Shown here one piece after another: positions 27,227 through 36,139 of a stretch of DNA of 64,000 bases (position 1 is its first letter; each line of letters begins with the position of its first letter). Both the position numbers and the translations under genes were made by a program. The notes beneath the pieces were generated by a model. That model searched no databases. It was not told the DNA's origin and saw nothing but the letters and a program-made list of their open reading frames with translations. The DNA is from Solwaraspora sp. WMMD791. GTDB taxonomy: Bacteria > Actinomycetota > Actinomycetes > Mycobacteriales > Micromonosporaceae. The stretch spans positions 1,240,001 through 1,304,000 of the forward strand of contig NZ_CP120737.1 in NCBI RefSeq assembly GCF_029581195.1, given 5' to 3'.

Positions 27227-28872
27227 TTCGCCTCTCCTCGTAGCTGGGTCCAGTAGTCCTCGTCGGTGTCGTCGGCCGCACCGCGGCGACCACGGGTGCG
27301 GCGGCCGGCCGATTCGGCGGCTGCGGCCCGCTGGGCGCGGCGGGATGCCAGGTCGACCAGCGTCGGGGTGTCGTCACCCGGCGGGTAGTCGTCGATCTCC
27401 CGACCGACCGGCGCCTGCGCCTCGGCCCGCCGGCGGGCCGACCGGCTACGGGCCGGTTCGGCCGAGACCGGCCGGTCGTCGAAGCGGCCGCGCGGCCCGG
27501 CTCCGGAGACCGGACGGTCGTCGGCGAACCGGCTGCGCGCACCGGCTCCGGAGACCGGACGGTCGTCGGCGTACCGGCCCCGGGAGCCGACCGGCTCCTC
27601 CGGCGCCCGCCGGCTGTCGTAGCCACGGTCGTCGTAGTCGCGCTCGTCGTCGGCGTAGCGGCGACGGGCACTGTCCGGCTCGGCCTGGCGCCGCCGCTCG
27701 GCGTCGTCGCTGTAGCGCCGTCGCGACCCGGTGTCGTCGTCGGCGTACCGGCCCCGGCCGGCCGGTTCCTCGTCCCGCCGATCCCGGTCGACGGCGTCAC
27801 CACGACCGGCCGCGCCACGGCGGGTGGCAGGCCGGTCCTCGGCGTACCGGCCGCGGCCGTTGTCCTCCTCGCGGGGTGCGTCGATCTGGCGGTACGCCCG
27901 GGTCTGCTCGGCCACCGACGACCGGGCAGCCGGCTGCGGCACCTCCGGTACCCGGTACCGGTCAGCCGAGCGGCTGGCCGGTCCGCGCCCGGCACCGGCC
28001 GGCGCCCACGAATCGATCATGTCGACCGGACGGTCACCGAAGGAGCCGAACCGAGCGGTCGCCGGTTCCAGGCTGACCCCCTCGTCCCGGCTACCCCGCC
28101 GGCGGCTCGACGAGGAGCGGGAGTCGTCGGCCATCTTGCCCACCGGCTTCATCGACGTCCCGGTGGCCTGCGACACGAACGGCTTCTTCTTGCCCACCCC
28201 GGTCGCGAAGCGGACCAGCAGCCCGATGACCACCATCAGGACACAACCCAGGTAGCTGAGCGTCACCCAGGTCGCCGGCGGCCGCCCGGCACCGAGGCCG
28301 TGGGTGATGCCGATCGGCCAGGCCACGTACGCACCACTGTGCAGCGCCCGCCACAGCCACGGCGGGCCGACTCCGACCCAGCGGGCCCGCGCCAGGCCGG
28401 TCCAGAGGATCGCGAACATCAGGTACGCCGCGAAGGTGCCGAGCCCGACGTAGACGGCCTGGCCACCACCGAGGAACGGGATGAACGCCCCCACCGCCGA
28501 GACGGCACCCGTGGTGATCTGGGTGACGATGTGCAGCACCAGGAAGACGATCGCCATGATCCCGGTGGTCCGGTGCGCCGACTGCAACAGCACCCGGTGC
28601 CGGGGCAGCAGCACGATGCGATCGGTCGCGGCCAGGCCGATCATCACGGTGAGACTCAGCGCCACCAGCGCGAAGACGCCACCGAAGAAGTCCAGGAAGA
28701 AGAACGTGTAGACGTAGGCCACCCGGCCCGCCGACGTGAGCATCGCCAGTGCCCAGAAGACCGCCAGGACCGATGCCGACAGAATCAGGACCGACAACCG
28801 CGACGGCTGCCGCCCGCCGGCGAGTTCGGGCCTGGGTCCGGCGGGTCGCTGGTTCTGGTTCGTCCGCGCCAT
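27223..28872 (-). CDS. Ferric reductase-like transmembrane protein with long charged tail
   Basis: A 549-aa protein. The first about 230 residues contain six hydrophobic helices of the ferric-reductase-like (cytochrome b) type, with likely haem histidines in HRTTGIMAIVFLVLH and ALHSGAYVAWPIGITHGL. The remaining about 300 residues are disordered, rich in Arg, Asp and Ser, with repeats such as RFADDRPVSGAG. It lacks the FAD/NAD-binding part of true ferric reductases; the coupled NuoF-ferredoxin protein would supply electrons. ATG at 28872 follows GAGGAGCAC and was preferred over a longer frame. The electron acceptor is unknown. Confidence 0.85.
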   Translation of the reverse strand: MARTNQNQRPAGPRPELAGGRQPSRLSVLILSASVLAVFWALAMLTSAGRVAYVYTFFFLDFFGGVFALVALSLTVMIGLAATDRIVLLPRHRVLLQSAHRTTGIMAIVFLVLHIVTQITTGAVSAVGAFIPFLGGGQAVYVGLGTFAAYLMFAILWTGLARARWVGVGPPWLWRALHSGAYVAWPIGITHGLGAGRPPATWVTLSYLGCVLMVVIGLLVRFATGVGKKKPFVSQATGTSMKPVGKMADDSRSSSSRRRGSRDEGVSLEPATARFGSFGDRPVDMIDSWAPAGAGRGPASRSADRYRVPEVPQPAARSSVAEQTRAYRQIDAPREEDNGRGRYAEDRPATRRGAAGRGDAVDRDRRDEEPAGRGRYADDDTGSRRRYSDDAERRRQAEPDSARRRYADDERDYDDRGYDSRRAPEEPVGSRGRYADDRPVSGAGARSRFADDRPVSGAGPRGRFDDRPVSAEPARSRSARRRAEAQAPVGREIDDYPPGDDTPTLVDLASRRAQRAAAAESAGRRTRGRRGAADDTDEDYWTQLRGEAN

Positions 28873-29195
28873 GTGCTCCTCGATCTCCCGCTCGGTGCCA
28901 CCCACACCTGCGGCGCTCCGCGCTGTGTGCCCGGATCGCCGTCAGTATCCTGCCCTCGGCTTGGCGCCGGGAGAAACCGTACCGCTTCCCGGTTGTTTCA
29001 CCCGCTCCAGTGCCCGTCCCTCAGCATCTACGTACCGGAGGCGTCGGCGGATGAACGGTGCCGCAATTTGATTGCGGCCTGGCCGCTGCGTCGGAATCAT
29101 CCCGCTAGTTCCCGGTCGGACCTTGCCGCCCGACGCTGCGGATATCACCCAAGGTGATTGCCGGGTCACCGATAATTTTCAGTGGAAATTAAGAT

Positions 29196-29234
29196 GCCCC
29201 TCCGGTGCCGCGAGGAGTGCGGCACCGGAGGGGC
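29196..29234 (-). terminator. Strong intrinsic terminator of the duplicated-domain secreted protein gene
   Basis: A perfect 16-bp stem (29196-29211 pairing with 29219-29234) with a 7-base loop is followed, reading leftward, by a T-rich stretch (ATCTTAATTT). It lies 44 bases after the stop of the gene ending at 29278. Confidence 0.9.
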
Positions 29235-29277
29235 CGGTTCCCGGGTGAGCGGCGGGAACCCGTTCGTGATGGTCGGT

Positions 29278-30123
29278 TCAGCCCTGTAGCTGGCAGGTCG
29301 CGAGCGACTCCAGGCCGACCGGCCGGGCACCCTGACGGCCGATCGAGATCGCGATCCGCTCCAACGCCGCCGTCCGCTTGTCCTCCAGTGGCCCGAGGAT
29401 CGCGTTGTCGACGAAGTTCGGACCACCCTGACCCTGGCTGCTGACCAGCCGCGCGTTCGCCTCGTCGATCTGCGTCTGCAGCTGCTGCAGGTTCCGGTCC
29501 ACCTCGGCCCGCGCCGCCGCCGGAACCGCCGGCAACCGGTCGGCCACGCTCGGGCAGACGATCGTGCCGGCACCGGTGTTGGCACCGTTACCGTTGTTGC
29601 CGTTGCCGTTGCCGGCGGGCGCCGCAGCCGTGGCGGGCGGTTCAGCGGCGGCACCCCCGCCGGCCGCCGATCCGGCTACCAGCTGGCAGGTCGCCAGCGA
29701 CTCCAGGCCGACCGGCCGGGCACCCTGACGGCCGATCGAGATCGCGATCCGCTCCAACGCCGCCGTCCGCTTGTCCTCCAGTGGCCCGAGGATCGCGTTG
29801 TCGACGAAGTTCGGACCACCCTGACCCTGGCTGCTGACCAGCCGCGCGTTCGCCTCGTCGATCTGCGTCTGCAGCTGCTGCAGGTTCCGGTCCACCTCGG
29901 CCCGCGCCGCCGCCGGAACCGCCGGCAACCGGTCGGCCACGCTCGGGCAGACGATCGTACCGACGTCGGCCGAGCTGGAGGTGTCGGCCGACGCCAGGCC
30001 GAGCCCTGCCCCCATGATGACGGCGGCCAGACCGACCGTGCCGGCGATCTTCCAGCGCCGCGAGTTCAACGGCGAGGCAGCGTCCGGGTGGTCCACCTTG
30101 CGGCGGGGAGTACGGGAATACAT
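29278..30123 (-). CDS. Secreted protein with two near-identical repeats
   Basis: A 281-aa protein of unknown function. A basic N-terminus and a hydrophobic stretch ending in GLASA (about 25-46) form a signal peptide or anchor. Two copies of a roughly 94-aa helical domain follow. Each starts at IVCPSVADRLP and ends at SLATCQL, so one Cys at each end could close a disulfide. They are joined by a Gly/Asn/Ala-rich linker (GNGNGNNGNGAN). The copies differ at very few residues. The start is ATG 30123; the ribosome site is poor (AAGGG, distant). The gene is monocistronic, with a long structured leader and a strong terminator. Confidence 0.8.
   Translation of the reverse strand: MYSRTPRRKVDHPDAASPLNSRRWKIAGTVGLAAVIMGAGLGLASADTSSSADVGTIVCPSVADRLPAVPAAARAEVDRNLQQLQTQIDEANARLVSSQGQGGPNFVDNAILGPLEDKRTAALERIAISIGRQGARPVGLESLATCQLVAGSAAGGGAAAEPPATAAAPAGNGNGNNGNGANTGAGTIVCPSVADRLPAVPAAARAEVDRNLQQLQTQIDEANARLVSSQGQGGPNFVDNAILGPLEDKRTAALERIAISIGRQGARPVGLESLATCQLQG
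29288..29569. repeat. 282-bp direct repeat, copy 1 (3' domain)
   Basis: This copy matches 29681-29962 base for base except at two positions by eye (near 29301 and at 29566), a fixed offset of 393 bases. It encodes the second domain of the secreted protein. The near-identity, silent sites included, indicates a very recent duplication or gene conversion. Confidence 0.95.
29681..29962. repeat. 282-bp direct repeat, copy 2 (5' domain)
   Basis: Partner of the repeat at 29288-29569; it encodes the first domain of the secreted protein. The two copies are separated by a 111-base linker that includes an imperfect GTTGCC/GTTACC tract. Confidence 0.95.
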
Positions 30124-30260
30124 GGGACTGACAACCCAACCCTTCTGGGGACAGCTGCCGGTAGCCGCGCCGCTCGATCGACGGCGTCCCGGGGGCCGTT
30201 CGGCCCGTGTCCGGATGACGCCCCGAGCGTGGGGTCACCGGACACTGTCGGAATGTTTCG
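30124..30260 (-). promoter_or_regulatory. Structured 5' leader of the secreted repeat protein gene
   Basis: The leader, read leftward, contains a long hairpin closed by GTGTCCGG/CCGGACAC (about 30208-30245) with an inner CCCC/GGGG stem, then a small GGGCC-GAAC-GGCCC hairpin (about 30190-30206). It could be a regulatory RNA element, but it does not match any riboswitch I recognise. From 30261 to 30709 I see no gene, RNA or clear signal apart from scattered short inverted repeats. Confidence 0.35.
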
Positions 30261-30709
30261 GTGAGGCGTCGACGGTTTCCGCCGGGTCTCGACCATGCAT
30301 ACGGTGGTCCCACAGGGACGGTTCAACACCGCCCGGTGGATGTTGCGCGGATTTTCCCGCCGTCCCGATCGGGCGACACCCGGCCGATCGACACAGGCAA
30401 ATCATCATGCGATCAGCGCCACACTCGGTCGACGGCGTCGCGGCGCGACAGGCGGCGGGGCGGTCAACCGGGGCAAGTAGGTGGGGCGACGCAGCCGACT
30501 CTTGCGGGAGACCGACGTTAAGGCGCGCCGCCCCGGCTGCACACCCTACTCCCGCACCCTGCGAAAAGGATCGCTGGACGCGCTGTAGCGGACTAGCAAT
30601 TGCTTGGGCGACCAGCCGGTGGCCGTTGCGTCAGTGAGTCGTCACTCAGCGACGGGCCCCGCCGCGCCGCTACCGGACGACCGGGCTCGACGGTGCGACA
30701 ATGCCGCTG

Positions 30710-31111
30710 ATGAGCACACCGGAATCCTGGTTCAGCGACGCACTGGTCGACTTCTGGCGCGAGCGACATCTGTGCACGCTGACCACACTGCGCCGCGACG
30801 GCACCCCGCACGTCGTACCGGTCGGGGTGACCGTCGACCCGGACACCGGCACCGCCCGGGTGATCACCTCCGGCGGATCCCGCAAGGCCGCCCACGTGCG
30901 CGCTGGCGGAGCCGGCGGTGCCCGAGTGGCGGTGTGCCAGGTGGACGGGGCGCGGTGGTCGACGCTGGAAGGCATCGCCCGGGTCCACGACGACCCGCAG
31001 ACCGTACGGGACGCGGAGCAGCGCTACGCCCAGCGGTACCGGGTGCCACGCCCCAACCCCCAACGGGTGGTGATCGTGATCACGATCACCCGACGGCTCG
31101 GCAACGTCTGA
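30710..31111 (+). CDS. Pyridoxamine 5'-phosphate oxidase-like, probably F420-binding
   Basis: A 133-aa split-barrel protein. LCTLTTLRRDGTPHVVPVGV near the N-terminus is the classic first strand pair of the PNPOx-like/F420-dependent family, followed by RVITSGGSRKAAHVR and a central ARVAVCQVDGARWSTLEGIARV. Such small actinobacterial members usually bind F420 or flavin and reduce diverse substrates. The start may be ATG 30710 or the ATG three codons earlier; neither has a strong ribosome site. It lies 127 bases upstream of cobL on the same strand, but a shared function is not evident. Confidence 0.8.
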   Translation: MSTPESWFSDALVDFWRERHLCTLTTLRRDGTPHVVPVGVTVDPDTGTARVITSGGSRKAAHVRAGGAGGARVAVCQVDGARWSTLEGIARVHDDPQTVRDAEQRYAQRYRVPRPNPQRVVIVITITRRLGNV

Positions 31112-31238
31112 GGTCCCGGCGGGCCGCCAGCATCGGCTGGTCCCGCCCGGCACCGTCGGAGCCGGCAGCGGCCCGACGACCGTGACCGGCGACAGGGCGA
31201 CTATCCCGGCAGCCGGGGCACCGGTTACGGTCGCAGCC

Positions 31239-32468
31239 ATGCCACCCGCCGTCACGCCCGCCAGGATCACCGTCGTCGGCATCGGCGCCGACGGATGGGA
31301 CGGGCTCTGCGGGGCCGGCCGGGCGGCGCTGCGCCGGGCCGACGTCCTCATGGGCAGCCGACGGCAGATCGACGCGGTGCCGCCACCGCACCGGCCGGCG
31401 ACGACCGTCACCTGGCCCACCCCGCTGCTGACCCACCTGCCCCGGTTGCTCGACGAGCATCAGGGGCGCCGGCTCGTCGTGCTGGCCAGTGGCGACCCCA
31501 TGCACTTCGGCATCGGCGCCACGCTGGTGCGACTCGTCGGTGCCGACCGGGTCCACGCGGTGCCGCACCCGTCGGCGGCCTCGCTGGCCTGCGCCCGTCT
31601 CGGCTGGCCGGTCGAGGAGACCGACGTGGTCAGCACCGTCGGACGCCCGGTACAGCTGCTGCACCCACGGGTGCAGCCCGACCGGCGGCTGCTGGTGCTC
31701 AGCGCCGGCCCGCACACCCCCGGCGAGGTGGCCGCGCTGCTCACCGCCCGCGGCTACGGCCCGAGCACCCTGACCCTGCTCGAACAGCTCGGCGGCCCCA
31801 GCGAACGGATCCGGGTCGGCACCGCAGCGGACTGGGCCGGCCCACAGGCCGATCCACTCAACGTGGTCGCCGTGCACTGCCGGGCCGCACCGGACGCGGC
31901 GACCCTGCCGACCGTGCCGGGACTGCCCGACGACGCCTACCAGCACGACGGTCAGCTGACCAAGCGGGAGGTCCGGGCGATCACCCTGGCCCGGCTGGCC
32001 CCGTCACCGGGACAGCTGCTCTGGGACATCGGTGCCGGCTCGGGCAGCATCGCCATCGAATGGGCCCGGGTGCACCCGCAATGCCGCGCGATCGCCGTCG
32101 AACGGCACCCTCGGCGCGCCGAGCGGATCACCAGCAACGCTGCCGCGCTCGGCGTACCAGGGGTGCGGGTCCTCGTCGCCGACGCCCCGGCCGCGCTGGC
32201 CGGACTACCGCCACCGGACGCGGTCTTCGTCGGCGGCGGGGTGACCGCCACCGGGCTGCTCGAATCCGCCTGGGCGGCGCTGCGGCCGGGTGGGCGGCTG
32301 GTCGCCAACGCGGTCACCATGGAGTCCGAGGTGCTCCTCGCCGACTGGTACGCCCGCCACGGCGGGGACCTCACCCGGATCGCGATCAGTCGGGCCGCGC
32401 CGGTCGGCGGCTTCACCGGTTGGCGCCCGGCGATGCCGGTCACCCAGTGGGTGGTGCACCGCCGATGA
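31239..32468 (+). CDS. cobL: CobL, precorrin-6Y C5,15-methyltransferase (decarboxylating)
   Basis: A 409-aa fusion of the CbiE-type methyltransferase (N-terminal half: ITVVGIGADGW, then VVLASGDPMHFGIG) and the CbiT-type decarboxylating methyltransferase (C-terminal half: QLTKREVRAI, DIGAGSGSIAIEWAR, VFVGGG). It methylates C5 and C15 and decarboxylates the C12 acetate of precorrin-6B in the aerobic cobalamin pathway. ATG 31239 was chosen; GTG at 31182 is a possible earlier start, and neither has a clear ribosome site. It overlaps cobM by four bases (ATGA). Confidence 0.95.
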   Translation: MPPAVTPARITVVGIGADGWDGLCGAGRAALRRADVLMGSRRQIDAVPPPHRPATTVTWPTPLLTHLPRLLDEHQGRRLVVLASGDPMHFGIGATLVRLVGADRVHAVPHPSAASLACARLGWPVEETDVVSTVGRPVQLLHPRVQPDRRLLVLSAGPHTPGEVAALLTARGYGPSTLTLLEQLGGPSERIRVGTAADWAGPQADPLNVVAVHCRAAPDAATLPTVPGLPDDAYQHDGQLTKREVRAITLARLAPSPGQLLWDIGAGSGSIAIEWARVHPQCRAIAVERHPRRAERITSNAAALGVPGVRVLVADAPAALAGLPPPDAVFVGGGVTATGLLESAWAALRPGGRLVANAVTMESEVLLADWYARHGGDLTRIAISRAAPVGGFTGWRPAMPVTQWVVHRR

Positions 32469-33208
32469 CCGTCCACTTCGTCGGGGCCGGCCCCGGTGCC
32501 GCCGATCTGATCACCGTCCGTGGCCGCGAGGTCATCGCGACCAGCCCGGTCTGTCTGTACGCCGGCAGCCTCGTACCGACCGCACTGCTCGCCCACTGCC
32601 CAGCCGACGTCCGGCTGGTCGACACGGCCCGCCTGACCCTCGACGAGATCGTCACCGAGATGGTCGACGCGCACGCGGCCGGGCACGACGTGGCCCGGCT
32701 GCACTCCGGTGACCCGTCGGTGTTCAGCGCCGTCGCCGAGCAGATCCGCCGGTTGGCGGCGGCCGGGGTGCCGTACCGCATCGTGCCGGGGGTGCCGGCG
32801 TTCGCCGCCGCGGCCGCCGCGCTCGGCCGGGAGTTGACCGTTCCCGAGGTCGGGCAGACGGTGATCCTGACCCGCGTGTCGGCCAGGTCGACCCCGATGC
32901 CCCCCGGTGAGGAGCTGGCCGTCCTCGGCGCCAGCCGGGCGACCCTGGTGCTGCACCTGGCGGTGCAGCGGATCGACGCGGTCGTCGCCGACCTGGTGCC
33001 GCACTACGGCGCGGACTGTCCGGTGGCGGTGGTGGCGCGGGCCAGCCGGCCCGACGAGGTGGTGTTGCGCGGCACCCTGGCCGACATCGCCGCCGCCGTG
33101 CACGCCGCCGGCATCGTCCGTACCGCCGTGATCGTCGTCGGCGCGGTACTCACCGCCGCCGGTTTCCCCGACAGCCACCTGTACAGCGCCGACCGGTGCC
33201 GGCGGTGA
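32465..33208 (+). CDS. cobM: CobM, precorrin-4 C11-methyltransferase
   Basis: A 247-aa SAM-dependent methyltransferase of the corrin ring. Family motifs are VHFVGAGPGAADLITVRG at the N-terminus, the conserved CLYAGSLVP, RLHSGDPSVFSAVAEQ and IVPGVPAFAAAAAALG. It converts precorrin-4 to precorrin-5. The ATG overlaps the cobL stop (ATGA), and its own stop overlaps the cobK start, so cobL, cobM and cobK form one tightly coupled operon. Confidence 0.96.
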   Translation: MTVHFVGAGPGAADLITVRGREVIATSPVCLYAGSLVPTALLAHCPADVRLVDTARLTLDEIVTEMVDAHAAGHDVARLHSGDPSVFSAVAEQIRRLAAAGVPYRIVPGVPAFAAAAAALGRELTVPEVGQTVILTRVSARSTPMPPGEELAVLGASRATLVLHLAVQRIDAVVADLVPHYGADCPVAVVARASRPDEVVLRGTLADIAAAVHAAGIVRTAVIVVGAVLTAAGFPDSHLYSADRCRR

Positions 33209-33996
33209 CCGGTCACCGGCCCGGCCCGGCCGGTGGTCCCCGGGTGCTCATTCTCGGCGGCACCACCCAGGCCCGTCAGCTCGCCGCCGCGTTGGCGGCC
33301 GACCCGGCGGCGCGGGTGGTGACCTCGCTGGCCGGTCGGGTCGCCCGGCCCCGGCTGCCGCACGGCGAGACCCGCGTCGGTGGCTTCGGCGGACCGGACG
33401 GGCTGGCCCGCTGGCTGCGGGTCGAACGCATTGGCGCGGTGGTGGACGCCACCCACCCGTTCGCCACCCGGATCTCCGCCTCGGCCGTGCGGGCCTGCGC
33501 GCGGACCCGCACGCCGCTGCTGGTGCTGCGCCGCCCCGGCTGGGTCGCCGGTGCGGGCGACGTCTGGCACCGGGTGCCGGACCTGGGCGCGGCCGCCGCC
33601 ACCCTGCCCCGGCTGGGCACCCGGGCGATGCTCACCACCGGACGGCAGAGCCTGGCCGCCTTCGCCCCGCTGGCCGGGATCTTCTTCCTGATCCGTACGG
33701 TGGACCCGCCGCAGCCGCCGCTGCCGGCCGACCGGGTGCTGCTACTCGACCGTGGTCCGTACACGGTGGATGGTGAGCGGGCGCTGATGCGTACGCACGC
33801 CATCGACGTCCTGGTGACCAAGGACAGTGGCGGCGACGAGACGTACGCCAAACTGGTCGCCGCCCGCGAACTCGGACTGCCGGTGCTGATGGTCGACCGG
33901 GCCGCCGCGCCACCCGCGCCGACGGTCGCCGACGTCGAATCCGCCCTGACCTGGCTGGCCGACCTTCCCGCGGCGACCGGTGCTCAGCCCGGGTAG
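33205..33996 (+). CDS. cobK: CobK, precorrin-6A reductase
   Basis: A 263-aa NADPH-dependent reductase of the CobK/CbiJ family. The N-terminal nucleotide site is LILGGTTQARQLA, followed by the family signature VVDATHPFATRIS and, later, LLLDRGPYTVDGE and VTKDSGGDETYAK. It reduces precorrin-6A to precorrin-6B (6Y). Start: GTG 33205, overlapping the cobM stop (GTGA); GTG 33196 is in the same frame. The 3' end overlaps the convergent cobIJ gene by 13 bases. Confidence 0.94.
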   Translation: MTGHRPGPAGGPRVLILGGTTQARQLAAALAADPAARVVTSLAGRVARPRLPHGETRVGGFGGPDGLARWLRVERIGAVVDATHPFATRISASAVRACARTRTPLLVLRRPGWVAGAGDVWHRVPDLGAAAATLPRLGTRAMLTTGRQSLAAFAPLAGIFFLIRTVDPPQPPLPADRVLLLDRGPYTVDGERALMRTHAIDVLVTKDSGGDETYAKLVAARELGLPVLMVDRAAAPPAPTVADVESALTWLADLPAATGAQPG

Positions 33997-35507
33997 TGCC
34001 GTGGGGTGAACACCACCGGCGTCGCGGCTGTGCCATGGCTGACCTGGGTCGCCGACGAACCGACGATCAGCAGGGTCCGCATGTCGACCGTGGCCGGATC
34101 CAGATCGGCCAACGCCACCACGTCGACGCGTTCGCCCGGGCCGCCGACGTCGCGGCCCAGCACCACCGGGGTGTGCGCCGACCGGTGCTCCAGCAGCAGA
34201 TCCCGGGCCCTGGCCAGCTGCCAGGTCCGGCTGCGCGACGCCGGGTTGTAGATCGCGATCACCAGATCGGCGCGGGCGGCGGCGAGCAGCCGCCGCTCGA
34301 TCACCGGCCAGGGCTTGAGCCGGTCCGACAACGACAGCACGCAGTAGTCGTGCCCGAGTGGTGCCCCGACCCGGCTGGCCACCGCCTGGGCGGCGGTCAC
34401 GCCGGGCAGCACCCGGACCGGTACGTCCTTCCAGCGGGGCTCGGCGGCGACCTCCAGCACCGCCGTGGCCATCGCGAACACCCCGGGATCGCCGGAGGAG
34501 ACCACCGCGACCCGGGCGCCGTCGGCCGCCAACTGCAGCGCGTGCGCGGCCCGCTTGGCCTCGACCTGGTTGTCCGACGGATGCCGGCGTTGCCGGGGGT
34601 TGGCCGGCACCCGGTCCAGATACGGTCCGTAGCCGACCAGGTCGTCGGCGGCCGCGAGGGCGGCCTGGGCCTGCGGGGTGATCCAGTCCCGGCCGGCCGG
34701 TCCGAGGCCGACCACCACCACCTCGCCCCGGGCCGGCCGCTCCGGCTCGGCGGGGCTCGACGGGACGGTGCCGCCGCGTCGGCTGGCCAGCAGCGCGAGA
34801 GAGAAGTACGGCACCGTCGCCGGGTCGACGTCGGCCAGCGGCGCGACGCGTTGCCCACCGGTGCTGGCCCGCTCGACGTACCAGGCGTCGTCGAGGCGGC
34901 CGGCGGCGGTCAACGCGTCGCGGACCGCCGGGAAGGTCCGACCCAGCTTGAGTACGGCGGCCGCGTCGGTGTCGGCCAGCCGTCGGGTCAGTTCCCCGCC
35001 GTCGAGGGTGCCCGGCAGGACGGTCAGCACCTCGTCGGCCTCGACCAGCGGCCGGCCGAGCGCGGCGGCCGCCCCGCTCATCGAGGTGACCCCGGGCACC
35101 ACCTCGGTCGGGTACCGGTCGGCCAGCCGCTTGTGCAGGTGCATGTAGGAGCCGTAGAACAGCGGGTCGCCCTCGGCGAGCACGACCACGGTCCGACCGG
35201 CGTCGAGGTGGGCGGCGAGCCGCCGGGCGCAGTCGGCGTAGAACTCGTCCAGCGCCGCCCGGTAGCCGCCGGGGTGGGTGCTGCGCTCGGTGGTCACCGG
35301 GTAGACCAGCGCCTCCTCGATCTGTCCGGCGCGCAGGTACGGCTCGGCGATGGACCGGGCGACGCTGCGGCCGTGCCGGGCGCTGTGGTGCACGATCACG
35401 TCGGCGGCGGTGATCAGTCGTGCCGCCTTCACGGTGACCAGTTCCGGGTCACCGGGGCCGACGCCCACGCCGTACAGTCGACCCGGTCCGTCGCGCCGCG
35501 TGCTCAA
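33984..35507 (-). CDS. cobIJ: CobIJ, fused precorrin-2 C20- and precorrin-3B C17-methyltransferases
   Basis: A 507-aa fusion. The CobI half (1 to about 240) has [33 protein letters not shown] and [16 protein letters not shown]. The CobJ half (about 260-507) has [53 protein letters not shown] and [10 protein letters not shown]. The length is almost the same as the CobIJ of M. tuberculosis (508 aa). The TTG start at 35507 overlaps the cobH stop (TTGA) behind GGTGGGG, so it is translated by coupling. It is last in the cobG-cobH-cobIJ operon. Confidence 0.95.
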   Translation of the reverse strand: MSTRRDGPGRLYGVGVGPGDPELVTVKAARLITAADVIVHHSARHGRSVARSIAEPYLRAGQIEEALVYPVTTERSTHPGGYRAALDEFYADCARRLAAHLDAGRTVVVLAEGDPLFYGSYMHLHKRLADRYPTEVVPGVTSMSGAAAALGRPLVEADEVLTVLPGTLDGGELTRRLADTDAAAVLKLGRTFPAVRDALTAAGRLDDAWYVERASTGGQRVAPLADVDPATVPYFSLALLASRRGGTVPSSPAEPERPARGEVVVVGLGPAGRDWITPQAQAALAAADDLVGYGPYLDRVPANPRQRRHPSDNQVEAKRAAHALQLAADGARVAVVSSGDPGVFAMATAVLEVAAEPRWKDVPVRVLPGVTAAQAVASRVGAPLGHDYCVLSLSDRLKPWPVIERRLLAAARADLVIAIYNPASRSRTWQLARARDLLLEHRSAHTPVVLGRDVGGPGERVDVVALADLDPATVDMRTLLIVGSSATQVSHGTAATPVVFTPRHYPG

Positions 35508-36139
35508 TGCCCCACCTGTCCCTCGTCGTCGCTGGCGATCGCGTTGAGCGCGGCCGCGGCCATCGCGCTGCCGCCGCGCCGGCCCCGGACCACCAGGTGT
35601 TCCAGTCCACCGTGGTCGATCAGGGCCTGTTTGGACTCGGCCGCGCCGATGAAGCCGACCGGTACGCCGAGCACCGCCGCCGGCCGGCCGGCGCCGGCGT
35701 CGACCAGCTCCAGCAGCCGGAACAGCGCGGTCGGCGCGTTGCCGACGGCCACCACCGCGCCGTCGAGGTGGTCGACCCACAACTCGACGGCGGCGGCGCT
35801 GCGGGTGGTGCCGAGCTTGTCCGCCAGCGCGGGCACCCGGTGGTCGGTCAGGGTGCACAGCACCGGGTTGGCGGCCGGCAGCCGGCGTCGGGTGACCCCG
35901 GCGGCCACCATCGTGGCGTCACAGAGGATCGGCGCTCCGGCGCGCAGCGCTGCCCGGGCCGCCGCCACCACCTGCGGCGAGAAGACCAGGTCGTCGACCA
36001 GGTCGACCATCCCGCAGGCGTGGATCATCCGGACGGCGACCCGGGCCTGTTCGGCGGTGAGCCGGCTCAGATCGGCCTCGGCGCGGATGGTGGCGAACGA
36101 CTGCCGGTAGATCTCGGCCCCGTCGCGGACGTGGTCCAT
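35504..36139 (-). CDS. cobH: CobH, precorrin-8X methylmutase
   Basis: A 211-aa methylmutase that moves the C11 methyl to C12 to give hydrogenobyrinate. Landmarks are the opening [15 protein letters not shown], the catalytic His in RMIHACGM, the substrate loop [18 protein letters not shown] and the C-terminal [14 protein letters not shown]. The ATG shares one base with the cobG stop (TGATG), and its own stop overlaps the cobIJ start, so the gene is the middle of a coupled three-gene operon. Confidence 0.96.
   Translation of the reverse strand: MDHVRDGAEIYRQSFATIRAEADLSRLTAEQARVAVRMIHACGMVDLVDDLVFSPQVVAAARAALRAGAPILCDATMVAAGVTRRRLPAANPVLCTLTDHRVPALADKLGTTRSAAAVELWVDHLDGAVVAVGNAPTALFRLLELVDAGAGRPAAVLGVPVGFIGAAESKQALIDHGGLEHLVVRGRRGGSAMAAAALNAIASDDEGQVGH

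Noticed and set aside
30124-30260. A c-di-AMP (ydaO) riboswitch before the secreted repeat protein
   Set aside because: The conserved GGGTGAATC and CTCGCAGGCG-type blocks are missing; only generic hairpins are visible.
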